Below, piece by piece: positions 45,742 to 56,817 of a stretch of 64,000 nucleotides of DNA (positions within the stretch are counted from its first letter, which is position 1; every line of letters starts with the position of its first letter). The stretch is from Yersinia nurmii (GTDB lineage: Bacteria; Pseudomonadota; Gammaproteobacteria; Enterobacterales; Enterobacteriaceae). The translations under genes were made by a program, and so were the position numbers. The stretch lies in assembly GCF_001112925.1 (NCBI RefSeq), contig NZ_CPYD01000010.1, forward strand, positions 62,001 to 126,000, read 5' to 3'. Below the pieces are notes generated by a model that was given only the letters and a program-made list of their open reading frames with translations, ran no database searches and had not been told where the DNA came from.

Positions 45742-46217
45742 GAAAATCTTCGCAGAACGGTAGCGCCATACTGATGACGATTACTTTCATTTTTGCTCTG
45801 AGCCTATTGTTGCTTCAGGCCATGCATAGGCAGTTAGATAATCTGTTACTGATTAGCCGTAATGAGCAACATTACCTGCGTAGCTATAACCTAGCGATTT
45901 CCGCCCTGAGTTGGGGAATAAACCAGAGATGGCCTTTGCATCAGTTCGCGAACACTCGGCAGAGTAAAAAATTCTGGCACTGTCAGGAGCATCTTTCCGA
46001 GGCATTGAGGGTTTGTATTAAAGCGAGTGTTACCCCAAATATCTTCGTATTAAGGGGGGAAGGGTTGGTGAACCACCACGGGCAAAAAATAGATCTCTAT
46101 CAGCGAGTTGCTCCAGACAATGTGCAAGTTTCGCCGGAGGGACATCATATTGTTGGTATCGCTCAGGGTTGGCTGGATTTTTGCCCGGAAAAGGAGAGGG
46201 GATTTTGCTCTGGCTAA
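45738..46217 (+). CDS. ygdB: Minor pilin-like protein YgdB (PilX/GspK-like)
   Basis: 159-residue protein with an N-terminal NGSAILMTITFIFALSLLLLQA segment lacking Glu5, as in PilX and GspK proteins. The rest matches E. coli YgdB in general look (SALSWGINQRWP, CQEHLSEALRVC). It begins in the ppdB stop (ATGA). It is the third of four genes encoding a probable pilus-priming complex. Confidence 0.8.
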   Translation: MRKSSQNGSAILMTITFIFALSLLLLQAMHRQLDNLLLISRNEQHYLRSYNLAISALSWGINQRWPLHQFANTRQSKKFWHCQEHLSEALRVCIKASVTPNIFVLRGEGLVNHHGQKIDLYQRVAPDNVQVSPEGHHIVGIAQGWLDFCPEKERGFCSG

Positions 46218-46246
46218 TAGCAATCTCTAGCAGGAAAAATAAGGCC

Positions 46247-46633
46247 ATGGAGAGGCACTTCATCAATGAAAACAGTCAGCAGGGTTTTAGCATACCTGAG
46301 GTCATGATAGCGGTTTTGTTATTGTCAGTTTCCTTACTCGGAGTATTGCAATATCACCAAATATTAGTGCAGGGTTTTTATCGGGAATGGCATGGAAAAC
46401 AGGCGTGGCTTTTAGCTCAGTATGAGACCGAGTCTTTTATGACCAGAGGACTTGCAGAGTCAATGAGTTGGCCACCGACGACAGGTTGGCAGGGTACAGG
46501 CTGGCAACATAATAGTGTGATTACACAGGTTGATGACTTGTGCGAGAGGTTAAGCGTTGAGATTCTCACGCCGCAGCGGCAGCGAGTCGAGCTTTATCGG
46601 CTTTACTGCTATCGGGGAAGTCAGGGGTTATGA
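46247..46633 (+). CDS. ppdC: Minor pilin-like protein PpdC
   Basis: 128-residue type IV pilin-like precursor, GspI/PilV-like. Cleavage is at G|FSIPEVMIAVLLLSVSLLG with Glu5, and the mature part has two Cys. I chose ATG 46247, preceded by AAGG, although the frame extends upstream over the end of ygdB. It is last of the ppdA-ppdB-ygdB-ppdC set. recC follows after 124 bp. Confidence 0.85.
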   Translation: MERHFINENSQQGFSIPEVMIAVLLLSVSLLGVLQYHQILVQGFYREWHGKQAWLLAQYETESFMTRGLAESMSWPPTTGWQGTGWQHNSVITQVDDLCERLSVEILTPQRQRVELYRLYCYRGSQGL

Positions 46634-46757
46634 ATCTCTTATAGGTTTATAACCTGTTACATTAGGCTATGTCAGGCTAGAGTGTTGGGTACTAAAGGGA
46701 ATTCATCAGGAATGACCTGATTGACCTATAGATTATATGCGCCATATGGGAGTTGCG

Positions 46758-49700
46758 ATGTTCACGGTTTATCATTCTAATCAATTAGATTTACTCAAAG
46801 CGCTGACTACGGCATTGATAGAAAGAGATCCGTTGGATAATCCCTTTGAGCCGGAAGTTATTTTGGTGCAAAGCCCCGGAATGGCGCAATGGCTCCAGAT
46901 GCAATTGGCACAACAGTTCAGCATTGCGGCTAATATCGAGTTCCCACTACCCGCGACATTTATCTGGGATATGTTTACTAAGGTATTACCTGGCATACCG
47001 AAAGAAAGCGCCTTCAGCAAAGATGCCATGACCTGGAAGCTGATGTGGCTACTTCCCGAGTTACTAAACGATCCCGTCTTTTCGTCGCTACAGCGCTACC
47101 TGAGTGATGACAGCGATAAACGAAAAATTTACCAGCTAGCGGCGCGGGTCGCTGACCTGTTTGACCAATATTTGGTATATCGACCAAAGTGGCTGGAGGC
47201 TTGGGATCAAGGGCTTAGAATCGACGGTCTGGACGAGGCTCAGGAATGGCAGGCTCCGCTCTGGAGAGCTTTAACCGAATATACGCGTCAGCTTCAGCAG
47301 CCAGAATGGCACCGCGCCAATCTCTATCAACGGTTTATCCGCACCTTACTTGAAACCGACGTTTGCCCTCCGGGTTTGCCTAAGCGAGTCTTTATCTGTG
47401 GTATTTCTGCATTACCACCAATCTACCTGTCGGCGTTGCAAGCCTTAGGTAAACATATTGATATTCACCTGATGTTCACCAATCCTTGCCGCTATTTTTG
47501 GGGTGATATCCAGAATTACGCTTTTCTGGCGAAGTTGCAGAGCCGTAAACGTCGACATTATCGCGAAAAACTGGAGTTAAGCCTATTTCGTGAGCCGGAG
47601 AATGCCGCACTACTGTTCAACGAGGAAGGGGAGCAAGAGCTAAGTAACCCGCTTTTGGCTTCCTGGGGACGTTTGGGGCGTGACCATATGTATTTGTTAT
47701 CTCAGGTCGATGAGATTCAAGAGGTACATGCTTTTGTTGATATTGAGCCTGATAATCTGTTGCACGCGATTCAACACGATATGCTGGAGCTAGAAGATCA
47801 CGCCGTTATTGGTACAACCCCAGAAACTTTAGCCTCCAGCGATAAAAAACGTCTTTTGGATCCGTCCGATCGTTCTATCTGCCTGCATATTTGTCACAGT
47901 CCGCAAAGAGAAGTAGAAGTCTTACAGGATCAACTCTTGACCATGCTGGAGGACGATCCCAGTTTGACGCCAAGAGATATCATTGTGATGGTTGCGGATA
48001 TAGATAGCTATACGCCTTATATTCAGGCGGTTTTTGGTAATGTTTCTGCCGATCGTTATTTGCCTTTTGCTATCTCAGATCGAAAAGCCAGCCAGGCGCA
48101 TCCTGCGCTACAGGCTTTCATTACCCTGCTGGATCTCCCTCAAAGCCGTTTTACCTCCGAGCAGGTACTAGCGCTATTGGAAGTTCCAGCCCTAGCTAAC
48201 AAATTTAGTATTGATGAACACGGGCTGCGACGCTTACGCCAGTGGGTCGGTGAATCCGGCATTCGTTGGGGGCTGGATGATGATAATGTCCGAGAGTTAT
48301 CGTTACCGGCTACGGGGCAGCATACCTGGCGCTTTGGATTGACTCGCATGTTATTGGGTTATGCGATGAGCAGTGAGGCCGGTGACTGGCATGATGTTCT
48401 GCCATATGATGAAGCCAGTGGCCTGGCGGCAGAAATAGTTGGGCAATTAGCCGAAATGCTGATGCAACTGAGTCGTTGGAGGCAGCAATTGGGTGAGGCG
48501 CGAACTCTGGCGGAATGGTCGCCGCTATGTCGCCAACTGCTCGATACCTTTTTTGAACAAGATAATGAAACCGAAGCGGTGCTCGCCCTGATTGAGCAAC
48601 AATGGTTAAAAGTAATCGGTTATGGCATTAGCGCCCAGTACCCTGAACGAGTGCCCCTGACCTTATTGCGAGAAGAACTGGCTTCTCGGTTGGATAACGA
48701 GAGAATCAGCCAGCGTTTCCTGGCAGGGCCAATAAACTTCTGTACATTGATGCCGATGCGCTCAATCCCATTCAAAGTGGTTTGCCTGCTGGGAATGAAC
48801 GACGGTGTCTACCCGCGCACTTTGCCCCCGTTAGGTTTTGATTTGATGGCTAAACAAATTCAGCGCGGAGATCGCAGCCGCCGGGACGATGACCGCTATC
48901 TGTTCCTTGAGGCTCTGCTGTCAGCACAACAGCGTCTGTATATCAGCTATATCGGGCGTTCGATTCAGGATAATAGTCTGCGCTACCCGTCGGTATTGGT
49001 GAGTGAATTGATCGAATATATCGGTCAGAGTTTCCATCTTCCCGGTAATGAGTCGGTTAGCGTGGATGAAAGCGCACAACAGGTTATCGAACACTTACAA
49101 AACTGGCATGCGCGAGTGCCCTTTGCGATAGAGAACTTTATTCAGGGTAGTGAAATGCAAAGCTATGCGGTGGAATGGTTGCCTGCTGCAGGCGAAAAAG
49201 GGAAGGCCCATCCTGATTTTAATCAGCCGCTCTCGCCGGAGCCTGTACAAGAACTGTTGTTGGATGATTTAACCCGCTTTTATCGTCATCCGATTCGAGC
49301 CTTTTTCCAGCGTCGGTTGGGGGTTAACTTTGTGATCGAAGAGACGGAATTACCAGACGAGGAGCCATTCACGCTGGATAATCTCAGCCGTTATCAACTA
49401 AATACTCAGTTATTGAATGCGTTAGTGGAGCAGTTAAATGTTGATAAAGTCTTTGCCAGAGCGCGAGCGAGTGGCGATCTTCCTTTCGGGGCATTTGGCG
49501 AGATTTACTGGCGAGAGCAGCTCGAAGAAATGGCCTTGCTTGCTGAGCAGGTCAGAGAGGAGCGCTGCGAGGCTTATAGTCTGGAATTAAATATCACCTT
49601 GGAAGACATGTCTATCACCGGCTGGATACATCAGGTGCAGGCCGATGGATTAGTTCGCTGGCGGCCAGCGGCTCTGACGGCAGTGGATGGGTTGCTTCTT

Positions 49701-50129
49701 TGGGTTGAGCATGTGGTTTACTGTGCAGCGGGCGGAAAGGGCGAAAGCCGAATGTATGGCCGAAAAGGAACCACATGGCGTTTTGGGCCTCTCGAGGCAA
49801 GTGAGGCTCAGGCTAATCTGCAGATATTACTTGAGGGTTACCAAAAAGGAATGAGCCGACCATTATTGCTTTTGAGCAAAAGTGGCTGGGCTTGGCTCAG
49901 TCAGTGTTTTAATGCGGAGTCCGGACAAATTCTGTGGGATGAAGATACGCAGGAAAAAGCCCGCAATAAGCTTTTATTGGCTTGGCAGGGATCTCAGCAA
50001 ATAGCTGGAGAGGGAGAAGATCCTTACATACAACGAGTTTTCCGCCACATGGACAGCACTCGTCTGGCAATGATTTTACAAGAAACGGAACGTTACTTAT
50101 TGCCTGTTGCGCAGCACAATCGAGTTTAA
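46758..50129 (+). CDS. recC: Exodeoxyribonuclease V subunit RecC
   Basis: Subunit of the RecBCD helicase-nuclease that processes double-strand breaks and recognises Chi. The product is 1123 residues. The N-terminus FTVYHSNQLDLLKAL and the inactive helicase-like core (FKVVCLLGMNDGVYPR, DDRYLFLEALLSAQ) match E. coli RecC. I chose ATG 46758, preceded by GGGAG and aligned with the E. coli start, over an ATG seven codons upstream. Order recC-ptrA-recB-recD is the conserved one. Confidence 0.96.
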   Translation: MFTVYHSNQLDLLKALTTALIERDPLDNPFEPEVILVQSPGMAQWLQMQLAQQFSIAANIEFPLPATFIWDMFTKVLPGIPKESAFSKDAMTWKLMWLLPELLNDPVFSSLQRYLSDDSDKRKIYQLAARVADLFDQYLVYRPKWLEAWDQGLRIDGLDEAQEWQAPLWRALTEYTRQLQQPEWHRANLYQRFIRTLLETDVCPPGLPKRVFICGISALPPIYLSALQALGKHIDIHLMFTNPCRYFWGDIQNYAFLAKLQSRKRRHYREKLELSLFREPENAALLFNEEGEQELSNPLLASWGRLGRDHMYLLSQVDEIQEVHAFVDIEPDNLLHAIQHDMLELEDHAVIGTTPETLASSDKKRLLDPSDRSICLHICHSPQREVEVLQDQLLTMLEDDPSLTPRDIIVMVADIDSYTPYIQAVFGNVSADRYLPFAISDRKASQAHPALQAFITLLDLPQSRFTSEQVLALLEVPALANKFSIDEHGLRRLRQWVGESGIRWGLDDDNVRELSLPATGQHTWRFGLTRMLLGYAMSSEAGDWHDVLPYDEASGLAAEIVGQLAEMLMQLSRWRQQLGEARTLAEWSPLCRQLLDTFFEQDNETEAVLALIEQQWLKVIGYGISAQYPERVPLTLLREELASRLDNERISQRFLAGPINFCTLMPMRSIPFKVVCLLGMNDGVYPRTLPPLGFDLMAKQIQRGDRSRRDDDRYLFLEALLSAQQRLYISYIGRSIQDNSLRYPSVLVSELIEYIGQSFHLPGNESVSVDESAQQVIEHLQNWHARVPFAIENFIQGSEMQSYAVEWLPAAGEKGKAHPDFNQPLSPEPVQELLLDDLTRFYRHPIRAFFQRRLGVNFVIEETELPDEEPFTLDNLSRYQLNTQLLNALVEQLNVDKVFARARASGDLPFGAFGEIYWREQLEEMALLAEQVREERCEAYSLELNITLEDMSITGWIHQVQADGLVRWRPAALTAVDGLLLWVEHVVYCAAGGKGESRMYGRKGTTWRFGPLEASEAQANLQILLEGYQKGMSRPLLLLSKSGWAWLSQCFNAESGQILWDEDTQEKARNKLLLAWQGSQQIAGEGEDPYIQRVFRHMDSTRLAMILQETERYLLPVAQHNRV

Positions 50130-50347
50130 CAACAATTGGGCGGTGAAGAGTAAATGGCAATAGTATTAGAACGTTTTATTTAGCTGTTCACCGTTTTCTA
50201 ACTGATTGTTTTATTGTCATAAATATTACAATTACTGAAATTTGCTGATGAGTATCAGCCTGTAGAAAAATTAGGTACCAAACGTTTGGTACTCAACAAA
50301 CGCGACAAAATTCTGGTGCCATATTTTTAGGGTCATGGGAGAAAGGA

Positions 50348-53236
50348 ATGCACAAACAGCTTACCCGTATCGCCGGTGTAATTTTCTTATTATGGTTGTG
50401 GATGCCGGTTAGCTGGGCTTCGACAGGTTGGCAACCATTAGCGGAAACCATTCATAAAAGCCAACACGATCAACGTAAATATCAGGCAATAAAACTGGCT
50501 AACGGTATGACGGTGCTTTTGGTGTCTGACCAGGATGCGCCGAAGTCTTTGGCTGCTTTAGCGCTGCCTGTTGGCACGCTGGAAGATCCCAATAATCAGT
50601 TGGGGTTAGCTCATTACCTTGAACATATGGTTCTTATGGGGTCGAAGCGATTCCCTGAACCAGGAAATCTTTCGGAATTCCTGAAAAAGCACGGCGGTAG
50701 CCACAATGCCAGCACGGCTTCTTATCGCACGGCATTTTATCTGGAAGTGGAAAATGATGCTTTAGCACCTGCGGTTGAACGTTTGGCCGATGCTATTGCC
50801 GAGCCTCTGCTGGATCCGATTAATGCCGATCGGGAGCGTAACGCCGTCAATGCTGAACTGACTATGGCTCGTTCTCGTGACGGTATGCGCATTGGCCAAG
50901 TTAATGCAGAAACGCTCAATCCGGCTCACCCTAGCGCTCGTTTTTCCGGTGGTAATCTGGAGACGCTGAAGGATAAGCCTGACGGAAAGTTGCATGATGA
51001 ACTGTTAGATTTTTATAAGCGTTATTATTCCGCAAACCTGATGGTTGGCGTGATTTATAGTAACCAGCCTTTGGATCAGCTGGCTCAGTTAGCGGCAGAT
51101 ACGTTTGGTCGTATTCCTAATCATGATGCCAAGGTTCCACCTATCACCGTACCTGTGGTCACCGCTGAGCAAACCGGTATCATCATTCATTATGTTCCCG
51201 CACAGCCGCGTAAGCAGCTGAAAGTTGATTTTCGCATCGACAATAATAGTGCTGAATTTAGAAGTAAGACAGATACTTATATTAGTTATCTGATTGGTAA
51301 TCGTAGCAAAAATACCTTATCTGACTGGTTACAAAAGCAGGGGCTTGCCGACTCGATCAACGCAGGGGCCGATCCTATGGTTGATCGCAACGGCGGAGTA
51401 TTTTCGATCTCAGTATCCTTGACAGATAAAGGGCTGGCACAGCGAGATTTAGTCGTTGCGGCTATTTTTGAGTATCTGAAAATGTTAGGCAAAGAAGGTA
51501 TTAATAAAAGTTACTTTGATGAAATTGCTCATGTATTGAACCTGGATTTCCGTTATCCATCCATCACTCGGGATATGGATTATATCGAGTGGCTGGTGGA
51601 TATGATGCTACGAGTACCGGTCGAGCATACGCTTGATGCGCCTTATCTGGCCGATCGTTTTGCTCCTAAAGCCATTGCCGCCCGATTGGCGGAAATGACG
51701 CCGGAAAATGCCAGAATTTGGTATATCAGCCCTAATGAGCCACATAACAAAACGGCTTATTTTGTTGAAGCACCTTATCAGGTGAACAAAATCACTCCTC
51801 AGCAGTTGAAAGAGTGGCAAAATTTAGAACAAAAAGTCGCGCTCTCCTTACCGTCGCTAAACCCTTATATTCCTGATGATTTTTCTTTGGTTAAAGTCGA
51901 TAAAACGATGACTCGTCCAGAGAAAATCGTCGATCAGCCAGGTTTACGTGTGTTCTACATGCCTAGCCAGTATTTTGCTGATGAACCTAAAGCGGATATC
52001 TCTCTCGCATTTCGTAATCAACATGCGCTCGACGATGCTCGTCATCAGGTATTGTTCGCTCTGACTGACTATCTGGCTTCACTTTCTCTCGATCAATTGA
52101 GCTACCAGGCATCTATCGGTGGCATTAGCTTCTCGACCGGGCCGAGCAATGGTTTATACGTCAATGCCAATGGTTTTACTCAGCGTTTACCTCAGCTATT
52201 GACCTCTTTAGTCACAGGGTACTCCAGCTTCACTCCGACAGAAGATCAGTTGACGCAGGCTAAATCTTGGTATCGCGAGCAGCTGGCTATTGCGGATAAA
52301 GGAAAAGCATTTGAACTGGCGATTCAGCCGATAAAAATGCTGTCTCGTGTGCCTTATACCGAGCGTAGTGAAAGAAGTCAGCTCCTCGATACGATTACAG
52401 TGCAGGAGGTGATCGCTTACCGTGATCGTTTACTTAAGGAGTCTGCGGTTGAAATCCTGGCTATCGGGAATATGGCACCTAAACAGGTTAGCGAGTTAGC
52501 TGAAACCCTGAAAAAACAGCTGGGTTGCATTGGCACAAATTGGTGGGTCGGGGAGGACGTGATAGTCGATAAGACGCAGTTGGCTAATTTACAACGAGTG
52601 GGTAGTAGCACCGATGCGGCTTTGGCTGCGGTATATATTCCTACTGGCTATAATGAAATCAAAAGCATGGCTTACAGCAACTTGTTGGGGCAAATCATTC
52701 AACCGTGGTTCTACGATCGGTTGCGCACCGAGGAGCAGTTAGGCTATGCCGTCTTCGCCTTCCCGATGTCAGTAGGGCGTCAATGGGGGATAGGCTTCCT
52801 GCTGCAAAGTAATAGTAAGCAACCTAAGTACCTCTATCAACGCTATCTGGCTTTCTATCCTCAGGCTGAGAAGCGTTTGCGGGATATGAAACCGGCAGAT
52901 TTCGAGCAGTATAAGCAGGGACTGATTAACCAACTGCTGCAACGCCCGCAGACGTTGGGTGAGGAAGCCAGCCGCTTAAGTAATGACTTTAGTCGAAATA
53001 ATTTTGCTTTTGATACTCGGGATAACTTGATCGCTCAGGTTCGGCAAATTAATAACGCTGAGCTGGCTGACTATTTCCAGCAGGCGGTGATTAAACCTCA
53101 AGGGCTTGCGTTGCTTTCTCAGGTTAAAGGTAACGGAAAGGATGCGGGTAGTTATGCTGCGCCTAAAGGGTGGAAAACTTATCCTAACGCGTCATCGTTA
53201 CAGCAAACTCTGCCACGGAAAGTATTGGTGCCATGA
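50348..53236 (+). CDS. ptrA: Protease III (pitrilysin)
   Basis: Periplasmic zinc metalloprotease of the insulinase M16 family that degrades small peptides. The 962-residue product has a signal peptide (residues 1-24, ending SWA-S) and the inverted zinc motif HYLEH near residue 88 with the distal Glu in NAVNAELTMA. Length equals E. coli PtrA (962). It lies inside the recC-recB interval, as in E. coli, and overlaps recB by 4 bp, though its function is unrelated to recombination. Confidence 0.96.
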   Translation: MHKQLTRIAGVIFLLWLWMPVSWASTGWQPLAETIHKSQHDQRKYQAIKLANGMTVLLVSDQDAPKSLAALALPVGTLEDPNNQLGLAHYLEHMVLMGSKRFPEPGNLSEFLKKHGGSHNASTASYRTAFYLEVENDALAPAVERLADAIAEPLLDPINADRERNAVNAELTMARSRDGMRIGQVNAETLNPAHPSARFSGGNLETLKDKPDGKLHDELLDFYKRYYSANLMVGVIYSNQPLDQLAQLAADTFGRIPNHDAKVPPITVPVVTAEQTGIIIHYVPAQPRKQLKVDFRIDNNSAEFRSKTDTYISYLIGNRSKNTLSDWLQKQGLADSINAGADPMVDRNGGVFSISVSLTDKGLAQRDLVVAAIFEYLKMLGKEGINKSYFDEIAHVLNLDFRYPSITRDMDYIEWLVDMMLRVPVEHTLDAPYLADRFAPKAIAARLAEMTPENARIWYISPNEPHNKTAYFVEAPYQVNKITPQQLKEWQNLEQKVALSLPSLNPYIPDDFSLVKVDKTMTRPEKIVDQPGLRVFYMPSQYFADEPKADISLAFRNQHALDDARHQVLFALTDYLASLSLDQLSYQASIGGISFSTGPSNGLYVNANGFTQRLPQLLTSLVTGYSSFTPTEDQLTQAKSWYREQLAIADKGKAFELAIQPIKMLSRVPYTERSERSQLLDTITVQEVIAYRDRLLKESAVEILAIGNMAPKQVSELAETLKKQLGCIGTNWWVGEDVIVDKTQLANLQRVGSSTDAALAAVYIPTGYNEIKSMAYSNLLGQIIQPWFYDRLRTEEQLGYAVFAFPMSVGRQWGIGFLLQSNSKQPKYLYQRYLAFYPQAEKRLRDMKPADFEQYKQGLINQLLQRPQTLGEEASRLSNDFSRNNFAFDTRDNLIAQVRQINNAELADYFQQAVIKPQGLALLSQVKGNGKDAGSYAAPKGWKTYPNASSLQQTLPRKVLVP

Positions 53237-56200
53237 TGACAAATTCTCCCCAACGACTTGAACCGCTGACTTTACCGCTTTATGGCGAACGCCTGATTGA
53301 AGCGTCGGCCGGTACGGGAAAAACGTTTACTATCGGATTGCTCTATTTACGATTGTTACTCGGGCTGGGGGGAAGCTCCGCTTACCTACGCCCGCTGACT
53401 GTAGAAGAAATCTTGGTGGTAACCTTTACCGAAGCAGCGACCGAGGAACTGAGGGGGAGAATCCGTAGCAATATCCATGAATTACGTATCGCTTGTGTGC
53501 GAGGGAAAAGTAATAATCCGGCGCATCGGGCGTTATTGGCAGAGATCACAGATTTACCCGCTGCTGCGGCGTATCTGCTTGCGGCCGAGCGGCAAATGGA
53601 TGAAGCCGCGATTTATACCATTCATGGTTTCTGCCAGAGGATGCTGGCTAATAACGCATTTGAATCAGGGATTCTGTTCGAACAAAAACTGATTCAGGAT
53701 GAATTACCACTGCGGCGGCAGGCCTGTGCCGATTTTTGGCGTCGTCACTGTTATCCATTGCCTTTGGCTATTGCCGCGGTAGTGAGTCAGGAATGGAGCG
53801 GTCCAGAAGCGTTACTCAAAGATTTATCTGCTTATCTTCAGGGGGAGGCGCCTAAGCTGCGACAAACTCCTAGAGATGACGAAACGATTTTCAGCCGTCA
53901 TCAGCAGGTCATCACGAAGATCGATGAGTTAAAAGCATTCTGGCGTCAAAGCGCCCATGAACTGGCTGGGTTGATTAGTGAATCAGGAGTGGATAAGCGT
54001 AGTTACAGCAGTAAGCACCTTCCCAATTGGCTTGAGAAAGTTGGGCTATGGGCCGAGCAGGAAACCCTAGACTATATCTTGCCCAAAGAGTTAGAGAAGT
54101 TTCGCCAGACAGTTTTGTTTGAAAAAACCAAAAAAGGAGCGGCTCCTGAACATCCACTATTTACCGCGATTGACGTTTTGTTTGAACAACCCTTAACGCT
54201 GCGAGACCTGATTTTGGCTCGGGCGATCAGTGAAATTCGAATGAGTGTTCAGCAGGAGAAACGGCAGCGGGCAGAGCTCGGTTTTGACGATCTTCTCAGC
54301 CGTTTGGATGCCGCTTTACAGCAGCCGGGCGGTGAAATGTTGTCTGAAGCTATCCGGCAGCGTTATCCCGTTGCAATGATTGATGAATTTCAGGATACCG
54401 ATCCTCAACAATACCGGATCTTCAATACGCTGTATGGTCGCCAGAAAGAGTGCGGCCTGTTGCTTATCGGCGATCCCAAACAGGCGATCTATGCATTTCG
54501 CGGAGCGGATATCTTTACCTATATTCGCGCTCGTTCTGAGGTTAGTGCTCACTACACTTTGGAAACCAACTGGCGTTCATCTTTTCCGATGGTTCGTTCG
54601 GTAAACCGCTTATTTAGCCGAGTTAGAGCGCCTTTTTTATTCGAGCAAATACCCTTTATCGAAGTTGCGGCGGCAGAGAAAAACCAGGTATTGGATTTCC
54701 AGATTGAAGGTCATACGCAACCTGCACTGCATTTCTGGTTACAGCATGGTGATGGCGTTGGTGTGAGCGAATATCAGCAGCTTATGTCTCGCCAATGTGC
54801 CGTGCAGATTCGTGATTGGTTAACCGCCGGGCAGCAAGGGAAGGCTATTTTACAGACACCTGATGGGCCGCGTCCGGTACAAGCGTCGGATATCACTATT
54901 CTGGTGCGAAGCCGCGCGGAAGCTGCATTAATCCGTGATGCCTTAAGTCTGCTGTCTATTCCTTCGGTGTATATGTCGAACCGAGACAGCGTATTTGAAA
55001 CCCCAGAAGCCAAGGATTTATTGTGGTTGTTGCAGGCGGTATTGGCACCAGAACAAGAAAGGGCATTACGCAGCGCCATGGCGACCAGTTTGCTGGGGCT
55101 GGATGCGCAGATGTTAGATGCGCTTAATCACGATGAAAAAGCTTGGGATGCGTTAGTTGAGGAATTTGATCGCTATCGACAACACTGGCAAAAACGTGGT
55201 GTTTTACCGATGCTACGTGAGCTTATTGCGCGTAGGGGATTGGCCGAAAACCTACTGGCCACGGCTGGTGGTGAACGGCGGCTGACTGACGTGCTGCATT
55301 TGGGTGAGTTATTGCAGGAAGAAGAATCGCAGTTAGACAGTGAGCATGGTCTGGTTCGCTGGCTGGCTCAACAGATTGCTCAGCCCAACTATCAATCGGA
55401 AAACCAACAGTTAAGGCTCGAAAGCGATCGCCATTTGGTGCAGGTCATCACCATTCATAAGTCGAAAGGATTGGAGTACCCCTTGGTCTGGTTGCCTTTT
55501 GTGGGCAATTTCAGGCAGCAACAGGATGTGTTGTACCACGATAGAACTAATTTTGAAGCCCTGCTGGATTTGAACGCCAGTGACGAGAGTAAGCAACTCG
55601 CTGAAGAAGAGCGGTTAGCTGAGGATCTTCGCCTGTTATACGTTGCCCTTACCCGCTCGATTTATCACTGTAGCATCGGTATTGCTCCCCTTATTAAAGG
55701 TGGCCGGAAAAAACAGGGGGAGAGTGATATGCATCTCAGCGCTCTCGGCTACTTGGTTCAAGCTGCGCAGGCAGGAGACGCCGTTTTCCTGGCTGAAAAG
55801 CTGGCTGACTTATCCGATGAGGATATTGCGGTCACCTTGGTCGAACGGCTGGATGATCGCCAGTGGCAGCAGCAAAACGAACCTATGCCAGAACTGGCAG
55901 CTCGTACCTTCTCGCGTAAAATGTTCGATAATTGGCGCGTAACCAGTTATTCGGGATTACAACAACATGGCTCGTCCAAAAATATCAGCATTCCGACAGA
56001 CGATGTGTTACCCCAAGAGCTATTACCGAAGCTGGACACCGACGCTGCTGGAGAAAAAGGGCCTGCGGAAGAAGCGAGTTTGACGGCTCATACCTTCCCA
56101 AGAGGTGCCGCGCCCGGAACCTTTTTGCATGATTTACTGGAGCCTTTGGACTTCAGTCAGCCCCTCGACGAAGCCTGGTTAGCTGAGCAACTGCAGCAGC

Positions 56201-56817
56201 AGGGATTAGGGGATGAATGGCAACCGGTTCTGCATCAATGGCTTACCGATATTCTCACTACGCCGTTAAACAATACAGGCGTGACATTGAGCCATTTACC
56301 ACCGAAGGATAAGCAGGCAGAGCTACAGTTTTACCTACCTATCGAGCGTTTATTGCAGCCAAATGAACTGGATGCTTTGGTCAGGCAATATGACCCTCTG
56401 TCCGCTCGTTGCCCCAAGCTGGATTTCCAGCAGGTTCAAGGAATGCTCAAAGGTTTTATCGATCTGGTATTTTGCTGGCAGGGTAAATATTATCTGTTGG
56501 ACTACAAATCAAACTGGTTGGGGGAAGATAGCAGCGCCTATACCAGAGAGGCGATGGAACAGGCTATGGCTGAACATCGCTATGATTTGCAGTATCAGCT
56601 TTATACCTTGGCTCTGCATCGTTATTTACGGCATCGTTTACCCGATTATGAGTATCAGCGGCACTTTGGCGGCGTGATTTATCTCTTTTTACGTGGCGCA
56701 GATAGTCAAAAACCTGGAAACGGCGTTTTTGACTGTCGGCCGGATATCGCCTTGGTTGAAGGAATGGATCGCCTATTTAGCGGGGAATCCGTGAACGCAG
56801 ATGGAGAGTCAGAATGA
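53233..56817 (+). CDS. recB: Exodeoxyribonuclease V subunit RecB
   Basis: 3'-5' helicase and nuclease subunit of RecBCD. The 1194-residue product has a UvrD-type helicase domain (Walker [14 protein letters not shown] at residues 18-30, [30 protein letters not shown]) and a C-terminal nuclease domain with the catalytic set in GFIDLVF and [11 protein letters not shown]. The two adjacent ATG codons at 53233 and 53236 are both possible starts. It overlaps recD by 4 bp. Confidence 0.97.
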   Translation: MMTNSPQRLEPLTLPLYGERLIEASAGTGKTFTIGLLYLRLLLGLGGSSAYLRPLTVEEILVVTFTEAATEELRGRIRSNIHELRIACVRGKSNNPAHRALLAEITDLPAAAAYLLAAERQMDEAAIYTIHGFCQRMLANNAFESGILFEQKLIQDELPLRRQACADFWRRHCYPLPLAIAAVVSQEWSGPEALLKDLSAYLQGEAPKLRQTPRDDETIFSRHQQVITKIDELKAFWRQSAHELAGLISESGVDKRSYSSKHLPNWLEKVGLWAEQETLDYILPKELEKFRQTVLFEKTKKGAAPEHPLFTAIDVLFEQPLTLRDLILARAISEIRMSVQQEKRQRAELGFDDLLSRLDAALQQPGGEMLSEAIRQRYPVAMIDEFQDTDPQQYRIFNTLYGRQKECGLLLIGDPKQAIYAFRGADIFTYIRARSEVSAHYTLETNWRSSFPMVRSVNRLFSRVRAPFLFEQIPFIEVAAAEKNQVLDFQIEGHTQPALHFWLQHGDGVGVSEYQQLMSRQCAVQIRDWLTAGQQGKAILQTPDGPRPVQASDITILVRSRAEAALIRDALSLLSIPSVYMSNRDSVFETPEAKDLLWLLQAVLAPEQERALRSAMATSLLGLDAQMLDALNHDEKAWDALVEEFDRYRQHWQKRGVLPMLRELIARRGLAENLLATAGGERRLTDVLHLGELLQEEESQLDSEHGLVRWLAQQIAQPNYQSENQQLRLESDRHLVQVITIHKSKGLEYPLVWLPFVGNFRQQQDVLYHDRTNFEALLDLNASDESKQLAEEERLAEDLRLLYVALTRSIYHCSIGIAPLIKGGRKKQGESDMHLSALGYLVQAAQAGDAVFLAEKLADLSDEDIAVTLVERLDDRQWQQQNEPMPELAARTFSRKMFDNWRVTSYSGLQQHGSSKNISIPTDDVLPQELLPKLDTDAAGEKGPAEEASLTAHTFPRGAAPGTFLHDLLEPLDFSQPLDEAWLAEQLQQQGLGDEWQPVLHQWLTDILTTPLNNTGVTLSHLPPKDKQAELQFYLPIERLLQPNELDALVRQYDPLSARCPKLDFQQVQGMLKGFIDLVFCWQGKYYLLDYKSNWLGEDSSAYTREAMEQAMAEHRYDLQYQLYTLALHRYLRHRLPDYEYQRHFGGVIYLFLRGADSQKPGNGVFDCRPDIALVEGMDRLFSGESVNADGESE

